A program made the translations under genes and the position numbers. DNA of 52,021 nt from Solirubrobacterales bacterium (lineage in GTDB: Bacteria > Actinomycetota > Thermoleophilia > Solirubrobacterales > 70-9), in assembly GCA_017882505.1 (NCBI GenBank), contig JADGPJ010000008.1, positions 1 through 52,021 of the forward strand. Reading direction: 5' to 3'. How positions within the stretch are numbered: position 1 is the first letter of the stretch; each line of letters starts with the position of its first letter. This document shows, one piece after another, positions 1 to 7,799 of the stretch. Below the pieces are notes generated by a model. The model saw only the letters and a list, made by a program, of their open reading frames with translations. It ran no database searches and was not told the origin of the DNA.

Positions 1-28
1 GACCGTCGCTAGGCTTCAACCGCTTCTC

Positions 29-99
29 GGCGCCTTGGCGGAGTGGCTACGCAGCGGCCTGCAAAGCCGTTTACACCGGTTCGATTCCGGTAGGCGCCT
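29..99 (+). tRNA. tRNA-Cys (anticodon GCA)
   Basis: Full cloverleaf read by eye. The acceptor arms GGCGCCT (29-35) and AGGCGCC (92-98) pair over 7 bp. The anticodon stem is 54-58/66-70 and the anticodon GCA is at 61-63. The T arm holds GGTTCGATTCC. The discriminator is T99, as usual for tRNA-Cys. CCA is not encoded. The 3' T-arm sequence CGATTCCGGT (82-91) is repeated at 172-181, which suggests past integration next to this tRNA. Confidence 0.95.
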
Positions 100-111
100 T
101 TCGGTCTGGTA

Positions 112-228
112 AGCGGTTTGTGGCTCGCTAGAGCGGTTTGAGGAGCCTTAGAGCCGCTTCTCAATTCCGGCCGATTCCGGTTGTAACCGGTTATTTGGGT
201 GGCACAGGGTGGCACGGAGGGTGGCACG
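112..228. repeat. repeats downstream of tRNA-Cys (left island end)
   Basis: AGCGGTTTG occurs at 112-120 and 132-140. CGATTCCGGT from the tRNA T arm recurs at 172-181. Three closely spaced GGTGGCAC units follow at about 199-228. Two more GGTGGCAC units lie at about 1650-1672, on the far side of the next genes. A duplicated tRNA 3' segment plus short repeats at both ends is the usual look of an old integration site, and the GGTGGCAC units could be integrase arm sites. No integrase gene is left, so this is inference. Confidence 0.5.
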
Positions 229-277
229 GGTCGGCCGAGAGACAGCCACAGCCGGACGCCACGCGATCATTGTTCGC

Positions 278-1003
278 ATGGAGAGACCTCCGACCCGCCA
301 CCTCGACTGGGACGGTTGCTTCAACGTCCGCGACCTGGGTGGCCTACCGACGGTCGACGGACGATTCACCCGCTGGGGTGCGGTTGTCCGCGGCGACTCC
401 CTCGACTGCCTGAGCGCGCGCGGATGGGACCAGTTGGAGGCGCACGGCGTGCGAGCCGTGATTGACCTGCGCAACGAGGACGAGCGGGGCGAGAACGTGG
501 CGCCGCGGCCGCCCTCGATCGAGACGATCCGCATCCCGCTCGACGAAACCGCCGATCGCGAGTTTTGGGACGACTGGGAAAACGGACCCCAATTCGGGAC
601 GCCCCTCTACTACGGCCCGCACCTGCACCGCTTCCCTGCCAAGAGCGCTGAGGTGGTCGCCGCGATCGCGCAGGCACCTCCGGGCGGGGTTGCATTTCAC
701 TGCGCTGGGGGCAGGGACCGGTCGGGCCAAATCGCGATCTTGGTCTTGGCGTTGGTCGGAGTCGCCGAGGAGCAGATCGTCGCCGACTACCTGCTCAGCC
801 ACGAACGGTTGCCGGCGCTCTACGAGTCGAGAGGGGAGGAGGACCAAACGCCACTCCTGCAGGCGTTCCTGCGCGAGCGGGGAACCTGTGGCGCGGCCGA
901 GATCCATCGGCTGCTCGAAGTGGATTTGAAAGCCGTCCTCGTCCAGGGTGGCCTACGGTCGCAGGAGGTTGCCGCGCTCCGAGCAAGGCTCATGAATGGC
1001 TAA
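278..1003 (+). CDS. tyrosine/serine protein phosphatase (Y_phosphatase3 family)
   Basis: Probable dephosphorylation of phosphotyrosine/phosphoserine in proteins, or of phosphoinositide-like substrates; cytoplasmic, no signal peptide. The P-loop HCAGGRDRSG fits HCxxGxxR, with the catalytic Cys at residue 142 and Arg six residues later. The N-terminal FNVRDLGGLPT block and the IDLRNEDE strand are typical of this family. The length of 241 aa is normal. The ATG at 278 was chosen because family members begin shortly before the NVRDLGG block; an in-frame start at 209 would add 23 atypical residues and run through the GGTGGCAC repeats. No clear Shine-Dalgarno is seen. The gene lies alone in the tRNA-Cys-linked segment. 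Family sure, substrate unknown. Confidence 0.85.
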   Translation: MERPPTRHLDWDGCFNVRDLGGLPTVDGRFTRWGAVVRGDSLDCLSARGWDQLEAHGVRAVIDLRNEDERGENVAPRPPSIETIRIPLDETADREFWDDWENGPQFGTPLYYGPHLHRFPAKSAEVVAAIAQAPPGGVAFHCAGGRDRSGQIAILVLALVGVAEEQIVADYLLSHERLPALYESRGEEDQTPLLQAFLRERGTCGAAEIHRLLEVDLKAVLVQGGLRSQEVAALRARLMNG

Positions 1004-1031
1004 GGCTGAGGCGGATCTGGCTAGTGCCGCG

Positions 1032-1190
1032 TCAGGCAACGTTTGCGCGCTTGACCACCTCGCGCAGCGCTCGATCCTGCGCGTGTCGATTGCGCCAGGC
1101 GGTGTAGCACCGCGTGCAATCAAGGCAGTCGGCGAGGAGACTCAGGTGACGGTCGAGCGACGAAAAACTGAAGAGAGCGACGACAAACAT
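1032..1190 (-). pseudogene. possible remnant ORF with a C-x2-C-x2-C cluster
   Basis: A 52-codon frame on the minus strand ends with CLDCTRCYTAWRNRHA and a basic helix. The Cys spacing resembles small zinc-binding or HNH-type tails carried by mobile elements, but the piece is too short to assign. Its ATG (1190-1188) overlaps the ATG of the DUF1801 gene in the palindrome CATG (1188-1191). It is most likely the 3' remains of a lost island gene, and could also be chance. The stretch 1004-1188 holds nothing else recognised. Confidence 0.25.
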
Positions 1191-1620
1191 GAAGAAGACG
1201 AAGAACGGCTCGAAGGAGGGGAAAGGAGGAGACTCTCCCTCTCAGCTGATAGATGCGAGGATCGAGGAGCTGAGTGATTGGCGGGGAAAGACGCTCGCTC
1301 GGCTCCGAGTTCTCATCAAGCAGGCCGACCCCGAGGTGGTCGAGGAGTGGAAATGGAGAGGGGTTCCGGTGTGGTACCACGCCGGAATGATCTGCACCGG
1401 TGAGACGTACAAGAATCACGTGAAGATGACCTTCGCAAAGGGCGCCTCGCTGGAGGACCCTTCAGGCCTCTTCAACTCCAGCCTCGAAGGCAACACCAGG
1501 CGTGCCATCGATTTCCACGAGGGCGACGAGATTGATGAAAAGGCGTTGAAGGCGCTCATTCGCTCCGCCGTGGCGCTGAACACGTCCTCAGCCGGCCAGC
1601 GGCCGGGGACGAGGGCATAG
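1189..1620 (+). CDS. DUF1801 family protein (YdhG-like)
   Basis: Small soluble protein of 143 aa of the DUF1801 fold, which binds an unknown ligand; no enzyme activity is established for the family. Typical blocks seen: the helix with RGKTLARLRVLIKQADPEVVEEWKW (residues about 32-56, split here as RGKTLARLRVLIKQ and ADPEVVEEWKW), then GVPVWYHAGMICTG, then KMTFAKGASL and the terminal DEKALKALIRSAV helix. The Lys-rich N-terminus is not conserved. No strong ribosome site precedes the ATG. Second intact gene of the tRNA-Cys segment. The segment ends with GGTGGCAC repeats just after the stop (about 1650-1672). Confidence 0.8.
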   Translation: MKKTKNGSKEGKGGDSPSQLIDARIEELSDWRGKTLARLRVLIKQADPEVVEEWKWRGVPVWYHAGMICTGETYKNHVKMTFAKGASLEDPSGLFNSSLEGNTRRAIDFHEGDEIDEKALKALIRSAVALNTSSAGQRPGTRA

Positions 1621-1649
1621 ACGACCGGGAGGGGGGCAGGGGCCGCCCG

Positions 1650-1672
1650 GTGGCACGGACGGTGGCACGGCC
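1650..1672. repeat. GGTGGCACGG pair (right island end)
   Basis: Two GGTGGCACGG units spaced 11 bp apart. They match the three units at about 199-228 in the same orientation. Together they bracket the phosphatase and DUF1801 genes. Confidence 0.5.
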
Positions 1673-1712
1673 CACCGAAACCGCGAGCGATTGACGGCTA
1701 AAGGGCCGGCCC

Positions 1713-2726
1713 CTACAAGGGCCAGTAGTGCGATACGTAGGAGGCGGCGCGGGAGGTGAGCATCGCCTCCGGCGCGGCGCTGACCGCCTCCCCCTCGCCT
1801 CCCAGCGCGGCGAGGGTCGCGGCGACGGAATAGGCCAGGGCGATCGGTTCGTAACCGCCCTCCAGGATCGCCCCGATTGGCGCGTCCAGCCGGTCGGCGG
1901 CGTCGCGGACCTGGCAGGCGATGCGCGCGAAGGAGCTGGCGTGCAGCCGGCAGTCGCCGAGCGGGTCGTCCTCGTGGGCGTCGAACCCAGCCGAGATCAG
2001 GACCAGGTCCGGCTTGAACGCGAGCAGGACCGGGACCACGATGTGCTCCACCAGGGAGAGCCAGAGTTCCTCGCCGGAGCCGGCCGGGACCGGCAGGTTG
2101 ACCGTGTAGCCCTCACCGGCGCCGGAGCCGGCATCGCCGGGGGCGCCGGTGCCGGGGTAGATTCCGGCCTCGTGGATGCTGAGGACGAGGACGTCGGAGC
2201 GGTGGCGGAACGCCTCGGCGGTGCCGTTGCCGTGATGGACATCCCAGTCGAGCACGAAGACGCGCTCGGCGCCGAGCTCACGGATCGCCAGCTCGGCGGC
2301 GATCGCGACGTGGTTGAAGAGGCAGAACCCCATCGCCCGATCCGGTTCGGCGTGATGGCCGGCGGGCGCGCAGCCGCTGAAGCCGACCCTGGCTTCGCCG
2401 CCCAACAGCGCCCGCGTCATCTCGCAGGCTCCCCCGACCGCGTGCAGGGCGGCGCGGTAGGAGGCCTTGCCGACGAAGGTGTCGGCGTCGATCGCGCCGC
2501 CGCCGGCCGTGCAGAGGTCGGCGATCGAGCGCACCAGACGCTCGCTGTGGATCAGGCGGACCTCGTCCTCGCTTGCGGCCGGCGCCGCGCGCCGCTCCCA
2601 GCCGAGCCAGTCGCGGACTTCCAGCAGCCGTTCGATCGCCAGCAGGCGCTCCGGCGCGTCCGGGTGCCCCGGCAGCTGCTCCCCTGGGTCGTGTTCCAGG
2701 CAGGCCGGATGGCTGAAATAGAGCAT
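1713..2726 (-). CDS. AcuC-type histone deacetylase-like amidohydrolase
   Basis: Zinc-dependent deacetylase of the class II HDAC/AcuC/acetylpolyamine fold, 337 aa, cytoplasmic. Visible active site: PAGHHAEP with the paired His124-His125, DWDVHHGNG with zinc ligands Asp162 and His164, ISAGFDAH with zinc ligand Asp249, and the terminal LEGGYEP loop. The ATG at 2726 was chosen because MLYFSHPACLEHDPG is the normal family start. A -10 box TACAGT (2739-2734) stands 7 nt before it, so the transcript is probably leaderless. It is divergent from a GNAT/acyl-CoA synthetase fusion 62 bp away. That pairing recalls Bacillus AcuA/AcuC, where the deacetylase reverses acetylation of acetyl-CoA synthetase. 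The substrate here is inferred from context only; polyamine or small-molecule deacetylation is the alternative. Confidence 0.85.
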   Translation of the reverse strand: MLYFSHPACLEHDPGEQLPGHPDAPERLLAIERLLEVRDWLGWERRAAPAASEDEVRLIHSERLVRSIADLCTAGGGAIDADTFVGKASYRAALHAVGGACEMTRALLGGEARVGFSGCAPAGHHAEPDRAMGFCLFNHVAIAAELAIRELGAERVFVLDWDVHHGNGTAEAFRHRSDVLVLSIHEAGIYPGTGAPGDAGSGAGEGYTVNLPVPAGSGEELWLSLVEHIVVPVLLAFKPDLVLISAGFDAHEDDPLGDCRLHASSFARIACQVRDAADRLDAPIGAILEGGYEPIALAYSVAATLAALGGEGEAVSAAPEAMLTSRAASYVSHYWPL

Positions 2727-2733
2727 CGGGATG

Positions 2734-2739
2734 ACTGTA
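2734..2739 (-). promoter_or_regulatory. leaderless -10 box TACAGT for the deacetylase
   Basis: TACAGT on the minus strand, 7 nt before the ATG at 2726. Fits the TANNNT-N6-8-start pattern seen repeatedly in this window. Confidence 0.5.
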
Positions 2740-2776
2740 AGGGGCCGCGGCTCGATTGGAATCCGTCCCAAGCGCC

Positions 2777-2782
2777 TACGAT
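2777..2782 (+). promoter_or_regulatory. leaderless -10 box TACGAT for the GNAT/acyl-CoA synthetase gene
   Basis: TACGAT with 6 nt to the GTG at 2789. No Shine-Dalgarno is present. It decides the start in favour of 2789 over the upstream TTG at 2756. Confidence 0.55.
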
Positions 2783-2788
2783 CGTGCG

Positions 2789-5488
2789 GTGAACAGCGGA
2801 TACCCGGCCCATCGCGAAGCCGACGTCGTGCTGCGGGACGGCTCGACCGTCAGGCTGCGCCCGGTGCGGCCCGAGGACGAGGAGGCGCTGGCCGCGTTCT
2901 TCGGCGGGCTCAGCCTGCAGTCACTGGCGTTCCGCTTCTTCTCGGGGGCCGCGGACCTCGAGAAAGCTGCGCGGATGATGGCCGAGGTCGACTACGCGGA
3001 CCGCTACGGGATCCTCGCCACCCGCGGCGACGACGACCACCCGGTCGGCCACGGCGTCTACCTCGAGATGGGCGGCGGCCAGGCCGAAGTCGCCTTCGCG
3101 GTCAGCGAGGACATGCAGAAGATGGGATTGGGCACAATCCTGCTCGCCCACCTGGCCCAGACCGCCGACGAAAACGATATCCCCACCTTCGTCGCCGAGG
3201 TGCTGCCGCAGAACCACAAGATGATCGAGATGTTCCGCGAGAGTGGCTTTCCGGTCGAGTCGAAGTCGATTGCGGGCGCGATCCGGATCGCCTTCCCGAC
3301 CTCGCTCTCCAGCGGGGCGCTGGAGCGCTTCGAGGACCGTGACCGGCTCGCCGCCAAGGCCGCGGTCAGGCACTTCCTCGAGCCCCGCTCGGTCGCGATA
3401 GTCGGCGCCTCGCGCCGCCGCGGCACCGTCGGCGGCGAGGTCCTCCACAACATGGTCGAGTCCGGATACCCGGGCGGCCTCTACCCGGTCAACCCGGCGG
3501 CCGAGACCGTGCAGGGCGTGCCCGCCTTCCCGAGCATCGCCGCGGTCCCGGCCGACGTCGACCTGGCGGTGATCGCGGTCCCGGCCGAGGATGTTGTCGA
3601 TGTCGCTCGGGAATGCGCCGAGAAGGGGGTGCGTGGGGTGCTGGTGCTGTCCGCGGGCTTCGCCGAGACCGGCAAGAAGGGCGCCCGGCTGGAGCGGGAG
3701 CTGCTCGGCGTCTGCCGCGACGCCGGCATGCGGCTGGTCGGCCCGAACTGCCTCGGGGTCCTCGATACGGCGCCGGAGTCGGGGCTCAACGCCAGCTTCG
3801 CGCCCAGCGCGCCGCCGGCCGGCCACGTCGGCTTCGTCACCCAGAGCGGCGCCCTCGGCCTGGCCCTGATCGAGTTCGCCGAGGAGCGGGGTATCGGCGT
3901 CTCTTCCTTCGCTTCGGTCGGCAACCGCGCCGACATCACCGCCAACGACCTGCTCGAGTACTGGGAGGACGACAACGCGACCCGGGTGGCGCTGCTCTAC
4001 ATCGAGTCCTTCAGCGACCCGCGGCGCTTCTCCCGCGTCTCGCGGCGGCTGGGGCCGAAGATGCCGATCGTCGTCGTCAAGAGCGGGCGCTCGGCCGCCG
4101 GGGCGCGGGCGACCAGCTCCCACACCGGAGCCCTGCTGGCCGCCTCCGACCAGGCCACCGACGCGATCTTCGAGCAGTCCGGGGTGATCCGCACCGACAC
4201 GCTCTCGGAGCTGCTCGACGTCGCCTCGCTGCTCTCCAGCCAACCGCTCCCGGAGGGACCGAGGGTGGGGATCCTGACCAACGCCGGCGGCCCGGGAATC
4301 ATGTGCGCCGACGCTTGCGAGGCGTCAGGGCTTGAGCTGCCGGAGCTGCCGCGCTCCGTGCGCGCCCGCCTGCGCCGCTTCCTCCCCCCAGAGGCGTCCC
4401 TCGCCAATCCCGTCGACATGATCGCCACCGCGAGCCCCGAGCACTACCGGCGCGCGATCGAGGTCATGGCGGAGTGGGACGGCATCGACGCCCTGATCGT
4501 GATCTTCATCCGCCCGCTGCTGACCGAGGCCAGGGACGTCGCGGCGGCCATCGGCGACGCCGCCGCGAAGCTGGAGCGGCGGATCCCGATGCAGGCGGTG
4601 TTCATGACGGCGGGCGAGCGCGAGACGCTGGTTGCGGCGGCCGGCGTGCCGGCCCACACTCAGCCGGAGGATGCGGTGCGGGCGCTGAGGGAGGCCGTCG
4701 GGCACGCCAGGTGGCGCCAGCGGCCCGCCGGCGAGACGAGGGAGTTCGCCGACGTCCGCCCCGACGAGGCCGCGGCGACGATCTCGGAAGCGCTCGCCAC
4801 CGGCCGCGAGTGGCTCGACCTTGACGAGTGCCAGCGCCTGCTCGACTGCTACGGCGTCCGGCTGCCGCGCTCGCGGCTCGCCACGGGACCGGAGGCGGCG
4901 GGCGCGGCGGCCGTGGAGATCGGGGGACGGGTGGCGCTGAAGGCGCACGGGCCGACCATCCTCCACAAGAGCGAGCTGGGCGCGGTCCGGATCGGTCTCG
5001 AGGGCGGCGAGGAGGTGACCCGCGCCGCCGAGGAGATGGACGCCTCCCTGGCCGGCCTGGGGATCGAGCGCGACTCCTTCCTCGTGCAGGAGATGGTCTC
5101 GGGCGGGGTCGAGCTGCTGGTCGGCGTCGCCGCCGACCCGGTGTTCGGCCCCGTTCTGGCCTGCGGGGCGGGCGGCACCACCGCCGAGCTGCTGCACGAC
5201 GTCGCCGTGCGGATCTGCCCGCTGACCAGCGCCGACAGCGCCGAGATGCTGCGGGCGCTTGCAATCTTCCCGCTGCTGACCGGGTTCCGCGGCGCCGCCC
5301 CGGCCGACCTCGGCGCCGTCGACGAGCTGCTGCTGCGGGTCAGCGCGATGGCCGACGCCCACCGCGAGATCGTCGAGCTCGACCTCAATCCCGTCCTCGC
5401 CGGTCCCTCCGGCGCCGTCGCCGCCGACGCCAGGATCCGCGTCGCCAGTTCCACCCCGCCCCGCCCCTGGCCGCGGACCTGGGCGTAA
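2789..5488 (+). CDS. GNAT acetyltransferase fused to ADP-forming acyl-CoA synthetase (Pat-like)
   Basis: A 899-aa multidomain protein. In order: GNAT acetyltransferase (about 10-175, with the acetyl-CoA loop QKMGLGTILL), CoA-binding Rossmann domain (about 195-320, SVAIVGASRRRGTVGGEV), succinyl-CoA-ligase-like domains (about 330-640), and a C-terminal ATP-grasp domain (about 680-890, ending in ELDLNPVLAGP). The phospho-histidine motif SSHTGALLA is intact (His445), so the ligase half may still be active, unlike regulatory-only homologues. Bacterial Pat/YfiQ enzymes acetylate lysines of acyl-CoA synthetases, but in E. coli the GNAT part is C-terminal; here it is N-terminal. It is divergent from an AcuC-type deacetylase. 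The start at GTG 2789 rests on the -10 box. It could instead be chiefly an acyl-CoA synthetase with a sensory GNAT part. Confidence 0.88.
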   Translation: MNSGYPAHREADVVLRDGSTVRLRPVRPEDEEALAAFFGGLSLQSLAFRFFSGAADLEKAARMMAEVDYADRYGILATRGDDDHPVGHGVYLEMGGGQAEVAFAVSEDMQKMGLGTILLAHLAQTADENDIPTFVAEVLPQNHKMIEMFRESGFPVESKSIAGAIRIAFPTSLSSGALERFEDRDRLAAKAAVRHFLEPRSVAIVGASRRRGTVGGEVLHNMVESGYPGGLYPVNPAAETVQGVPAFPSIAAVPADVDLAVIAVPAEDVVDVARECAEKGVRGVLVLSAGFAETGKKGARLERELLGVCRDAGMRLVGPNCLGVLDTAPESGLNASFAPSAPPAGHVGFVTQSGALGLALIEFAEERGIGVSSFASVGNRADITANDLLEYWEDDNATRVALLYIESFSDPRRFSRVSRRLGPKMPIVVVKSGRSAAGARATSSHTGALLAASDQATDAIFEQSGVIRTDTLSELLDVASLLSSQPLPEGPRVGILTNAGGPGIMCADACEASGLELPELPRSVRARLRRFLPPEASLANPVDMIATASPEHYRRAIEVMAEWDGIDALIVIFIRPLLTEARDVAAAIGDAAAKLERRIPMQAVFMTAGERETLVAAAGVPAHTQPEDAVRALREAVGHARWRQRPAGETREFADVRPDEAAATISEALATGREWLDLDECQRLLDCYGVRLPRSRLATGPEAAGAAAVEIGGRVALKAHGPTILHKSELGAVRIGLEGGEEVTRAAEEMDASLAGLGIERDSFLVQEMVSGGVELLVGVAADPVFGPVLACGAGGTTAELLHDVAVRICPLTSADSAEMLRALAIFPLLTGFRGAAPADLGAVDELLLRVSAMADAHREIVELDLNPVLAGPSGAVAADARIRVASSTPPRPWPRTWA

Positions 5489-5625
5489 TGAGAGCGGCAT
5501 CGCCGAACCTGCCGGGGCCCCTCGCCGGGCTCGACGGAAGGACCAGGGATCGCCAGCAAGAGCCAGGCTGAGGCACTGCATTTCGCGCGCGCCATACACT
5601 CGCACCGCCACCACTCCGGCCCTCC
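5489..5625. other. intergenic region before the cyclase
   Basis: Contains a GGGGCCCC palindrome just after the upstream stop and a possible -10 TACACT (5595-5600), 25 nt before the cyclase GTG. No gene seen. Confidence 0.3.
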
Positions 5626-6432
5626 GTGTCCGAGATCCTCCTCACCCTCCTGATCACCGCGTGCGTGGCTCTGATCGCCACTAGCTTCCTCTGGCAGAGA
5701 GAGCGGCGCCGGGCCGGACGCCTGGAGAGCGAGCTCGCGAGCGAGCGCGCGAAGCGACCGGGCTGGGGCCTGGCGCCGTTGCCGCCCTTGAAGGCGGTGC
5801 TGCAGACCGCGACACGAGTCAGGGACGAAGGTCTTGGCGAGGTGCTTCGGAGCTCGTTTGAGGAGCTCGCGGGCTGGGCCGAGGATGCGGAACCCGAGCT
5901 GCGCCAGCTCGCGGCGCCCGACGGTACCTTGACAATCCTTTTCTCGGACATCGAGGATTCGACCGCGCTCAACGAACAGCTGGGCGACAAGTCCTGGCTC
6001 AAGGTCCTCGGCGCCCACGACCAGATCGTCCGCAGATGCGCCGGCAGGCACGGCGGACACGTCGTCAAGTCGCAGGGGGACGGCTTCATGATCGCCTTCG
6101 CCAGCGCTGAGGGCGCGGTCCGCTCGGCGATCGAGATCCAGCGCGTGCTCGCCTCCGGGCCTCGCCGCCTCCGCGGCACGCCGATCACGGTCCGGATCGG
6201 CGTTCACACCGGCCCGGCGCTCGAGAAGGGTGGCGATCTCTTCGGTCGCAACGTCGCGCTCGCGGCACGGGTCGCCGACCAGGCGTGCGCCGGCGAGATC
6301 CTGGTCACCGCCGAGGTCTGCGAGGCGGCCGCCGAAGCCGACGACCTCGTCTTCACCGACCCCCGCGAGGTCGAGCTCAGAGGCCTCCGAGGCAGCTACA
6401 CGCTGGTCGCGGTCGGGTGGCAGGACGCCTGA
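5626..6432 (+). CDS. membrane-anchored class III adenylate/guanylate cyclase
   Basis: Makes cyclic nucleotide (cAMP most likely) from NTP. It has 268 aa: one N-terminal membrane helix (about 4-23), a basic stop-transfer stretch, a linker, then a class III catalytic domain (about 100-265). The metal-binding aspartates are in LFSDIEDST (Asp108) and GDGFMIAF (Asp152). A Lys precedes the latter in VVKSQGDG, a position used for base recognition. VRIGVHTGPA and GRNVALAARVAD carry the transition-state region. The GTG at 5626 keeps the membrane helix intact. It lies 137 bp after the Pat-like gene on the same strand. In mycobacteria a Pat acetyltransferase is controlled by cAMP; a similar link here is only suggested by proximity, and the Pat-like protein has no visible cNMP domain. 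Confidence 0.88.
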   Translation: MSEILLTLLITACVALIATSFLWQRERRRAGRLESELASERAKRPGWGLAPLPPLKAVLQTATRVRDEGLGEVLRSSFEELAGWAEDAEPELRQLAAPDGTLTILFSDIEDSTALNEQLGDKSWLKVLGAHDQIVRRCAGRHGGHVVKSQGDGFMIAFASAEGAVRSAIEIQRVLASGPRRLRGTPITVRIGVHTGPALEKGGDLFGRNVALAARVADQACAGEILVTAEVCEAAAEADDLVFTDPREVELRGLRGSYTLVAVGWQDA

Positions 6433-6451
6433 GCCTCGGAAGTCGGCGGCC

Positions 6452-6559
6452 TCGGGCGTCTCGGTCTTGGGAAGACTGACGCCCGAGCTCGGGTATCAGG
6501 CGTACCCGCTCCCGATTCGAAACTCATCGTGGCCGGAAAAGGCCTTCCGCACGCTTTTT
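6452..6559 (+). terminator. hairpin cluster after the cyclase, candidate terminator
   Basis: TCGGGCGTC (6452-6460) pairs with GACGCCCGA at its 3' end (about 6477-6485), with an inner GTCTT-GGG-AAGAC. GGGTA/TACCC forms a second hairpin near 6491-6507. CGGAA (6534-6538) pairs with TTCCG (6545-6549) and is followed by TTTTT (6555-6559), which looks like a weak intrinsic terminator. Confidence 0.45.
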
Positions 6560-6589
6560 GGGAGGCTGACAGTGCACCCCTTTGGGGGG

Positions 6590-6620
6590 TTGACAGAGGG
6601 GCTCCCAAAGCGACTAGGGT
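6590..6620 (+). promoter_or_regulatory. promoter of the small protein gene
   Basis: -35 TTGACA (6590-6595) and -10 TAGGGT (6615-6620), spacer 19 bp. The start ATG at 6630 lies 9 nt after the -10, so the transcript would start at or just before it. GGCTGACAG upstream nearly repeats the -35 region. Confidence 0.5.
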
Positions 6621-6629
6621 TGCTGCGGG

Positions 6630-6866
6630 ATGCCGACCATCATTCATTTCGTCGGCCGGGACCAGGTGATGGTTCGGGAGGATGAGGCAGAGGTTCAGGC
6701 CGCGTTCAACGAGAACGGCGGCCAGCCGGTTGCGCTGACGCACCAGCGCTCGGGCCATCCGGTCTTCGTCAACCTCGGGCAGGTCACCTACTGGCAGGGC
6801 CGGGGCGCGCGCGACGCGGCGGCGATGCCCTGGTCGGGCGTCACCCAGATCCCGACTTCGCGCTAA
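6630..6866 (+). CDS. small protein of unknown function
   Basis: A 78-aa soluble protein that I do not recognise. It begins MPTIIHFVGRDQVMVREDE and contains ALTHQRSGHPVFVNLGQVTYWQ, which reads like a compact beta-rich fold. It has no membrane helix, no Cys and no signal peptide. Support for a real gene: a promoter with a near-consensus -35, a start right after the -10, and codon use like the neighbours. Its stop overlaps the stop of the convergent GNAT gene (6863-6866). No function can be inferred. Confidence 0.6.
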   Translation: MPTIIHFVGRDQVMVREDEAEVQAAFNENGGQPVALTHQRSGHPVFVNLGQVTYWQGRGARDAAAMPWSGVTQIPTSR

Positions 6867-7732
6867 CCGGCGCCCGGCGCCGCGGCCGCCCCAGCGCCGG
6901 CTCGCCGCCAGTTCGGGCAGAGGTAGGCCTCCTTGAAGCCGGCGCGGAGGATGTTGCGGTAACTGCCTGAGGGTCGGTCCGGGGCGCGCTCGCCGGTCTC
7001 GACGAAGAGCGTGTGGCAGCCGGCCGCGGAGGCGTCGAGGATGCGGCGGTGCAGGAGCGCCAGCTGACAGCCGCGACGGCGGGCGGACTCAAGCGTGGCG
7101 CCGATGCCGAGCTCGGCCACGCCCTCGTGGATCAGCATCGCCCCGCAGGCCTGAGTCTCGCCGTCGACGCGAGCGACGTAGCAGCGCATCTCCTCGCGGC
7201 CCGGCAGGCGGGCGAAGAAGGTCGAAGCCCAGGCCGGCATCCCGAATCCGGTCGCGGCGATCATCCCGAACGGCTCCTGGTCGTCGCCGCTCAGCTCGAT
7301 CACCTCCACATCGTCGGGAGGCGTGAAGCGCGGCGGGTGGGAGTCGCGGACGAATTTCATCCAGGAGTGCCCGACGGCGAAGCCGCTCGCGGTCAACTGG
7401 GCCTCGGCGGCGGCGGTGTCGGCGAGGCCGGGGGTGACCGGCACGTAGGGGAAGACGCCGCGAGTGATCACCCAATCGATCGCGGCCGAGAGGTGGCCTT
7501 CGGCGGCCGCGCCCGGCTCGGTGGCGCCCAGGATCAGGTTCAGCATCTCCACCCGGGAGAGGTCGCCGACCACCGTCGCCTGCACCGGCCCGAAGACACG
7601 CAGCTCGATGCCGTGCTCGGCGGCCACGGCGGGAGGGACCGAGTGCCAGATCTCGCGCCAGAAGCGGCGCTCGATCAGGTCCAGGGCCAGCGGGTCGCAG
7701 CTGACTCCGCCTTGTGTCTCACGGGGCGCCAT
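6863..7732 (-). CDS. GNAT-family N-acetyltransferase
   Basis: Probable acetyl-CoA dependent transferase acting on an unknown amine. 289 aa. The C-terminal GNAT half (about 135-280) shows the beta4 strand EGVAELGIGATLESARRRG, with the pyrophosphate loop degenerated to SARRRGCQ, then ALLHRRILDASAAGCHTLFVETG and the final YRNILRAGFKEAYLCPNW. The N-terminal half looks like a second, degenerate GNAT-like module. The ATG at 7732 was chosen; an upstream in-frame start at 7783 would overlap a -10-like TATGCT (7749-7744). It is divergent from zwf with 67 bp between starts. Confidence 0.75.
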   Translation of the reverse strand: MAPRETQGGVSCDPLALDLIERRFWREIWHSVPPAVAAEHGIELRVFGPVQATVVGDLSRVEMLNLILGATEPGAAAEGHLSAAIDWVITRGVFPYVPVTPGLADTAAAEAQLTASGFAVGHSWMKFVRDSHPPRFTPPDDVEVIELSGDDQEPFGMIAATGFGMPAWASTFFARLPGREEMRCYVARVDGETQACGAMLIHEGVAELGIGATLESARRRGCQLALLHRRILDASAAGCHTLFVETGERAPDRPSGSYRNILRAGFKEAYLCPNWRRAGAGAAAAPGAG

Positions 7733-7799
7733 CGAGTCGATCCAGCATAGGTCCCGGCCGGAGTGCCGGCCAGCGCTCGCCATCTGTCAGCCTGGAGAC

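Noticed and set aside
996-1277. 93-codon frame overlapping the phosphatase and DUF1801 genes
   Set aside because: Charged low-complexity translation overlapping two better supported genes; no start signal.
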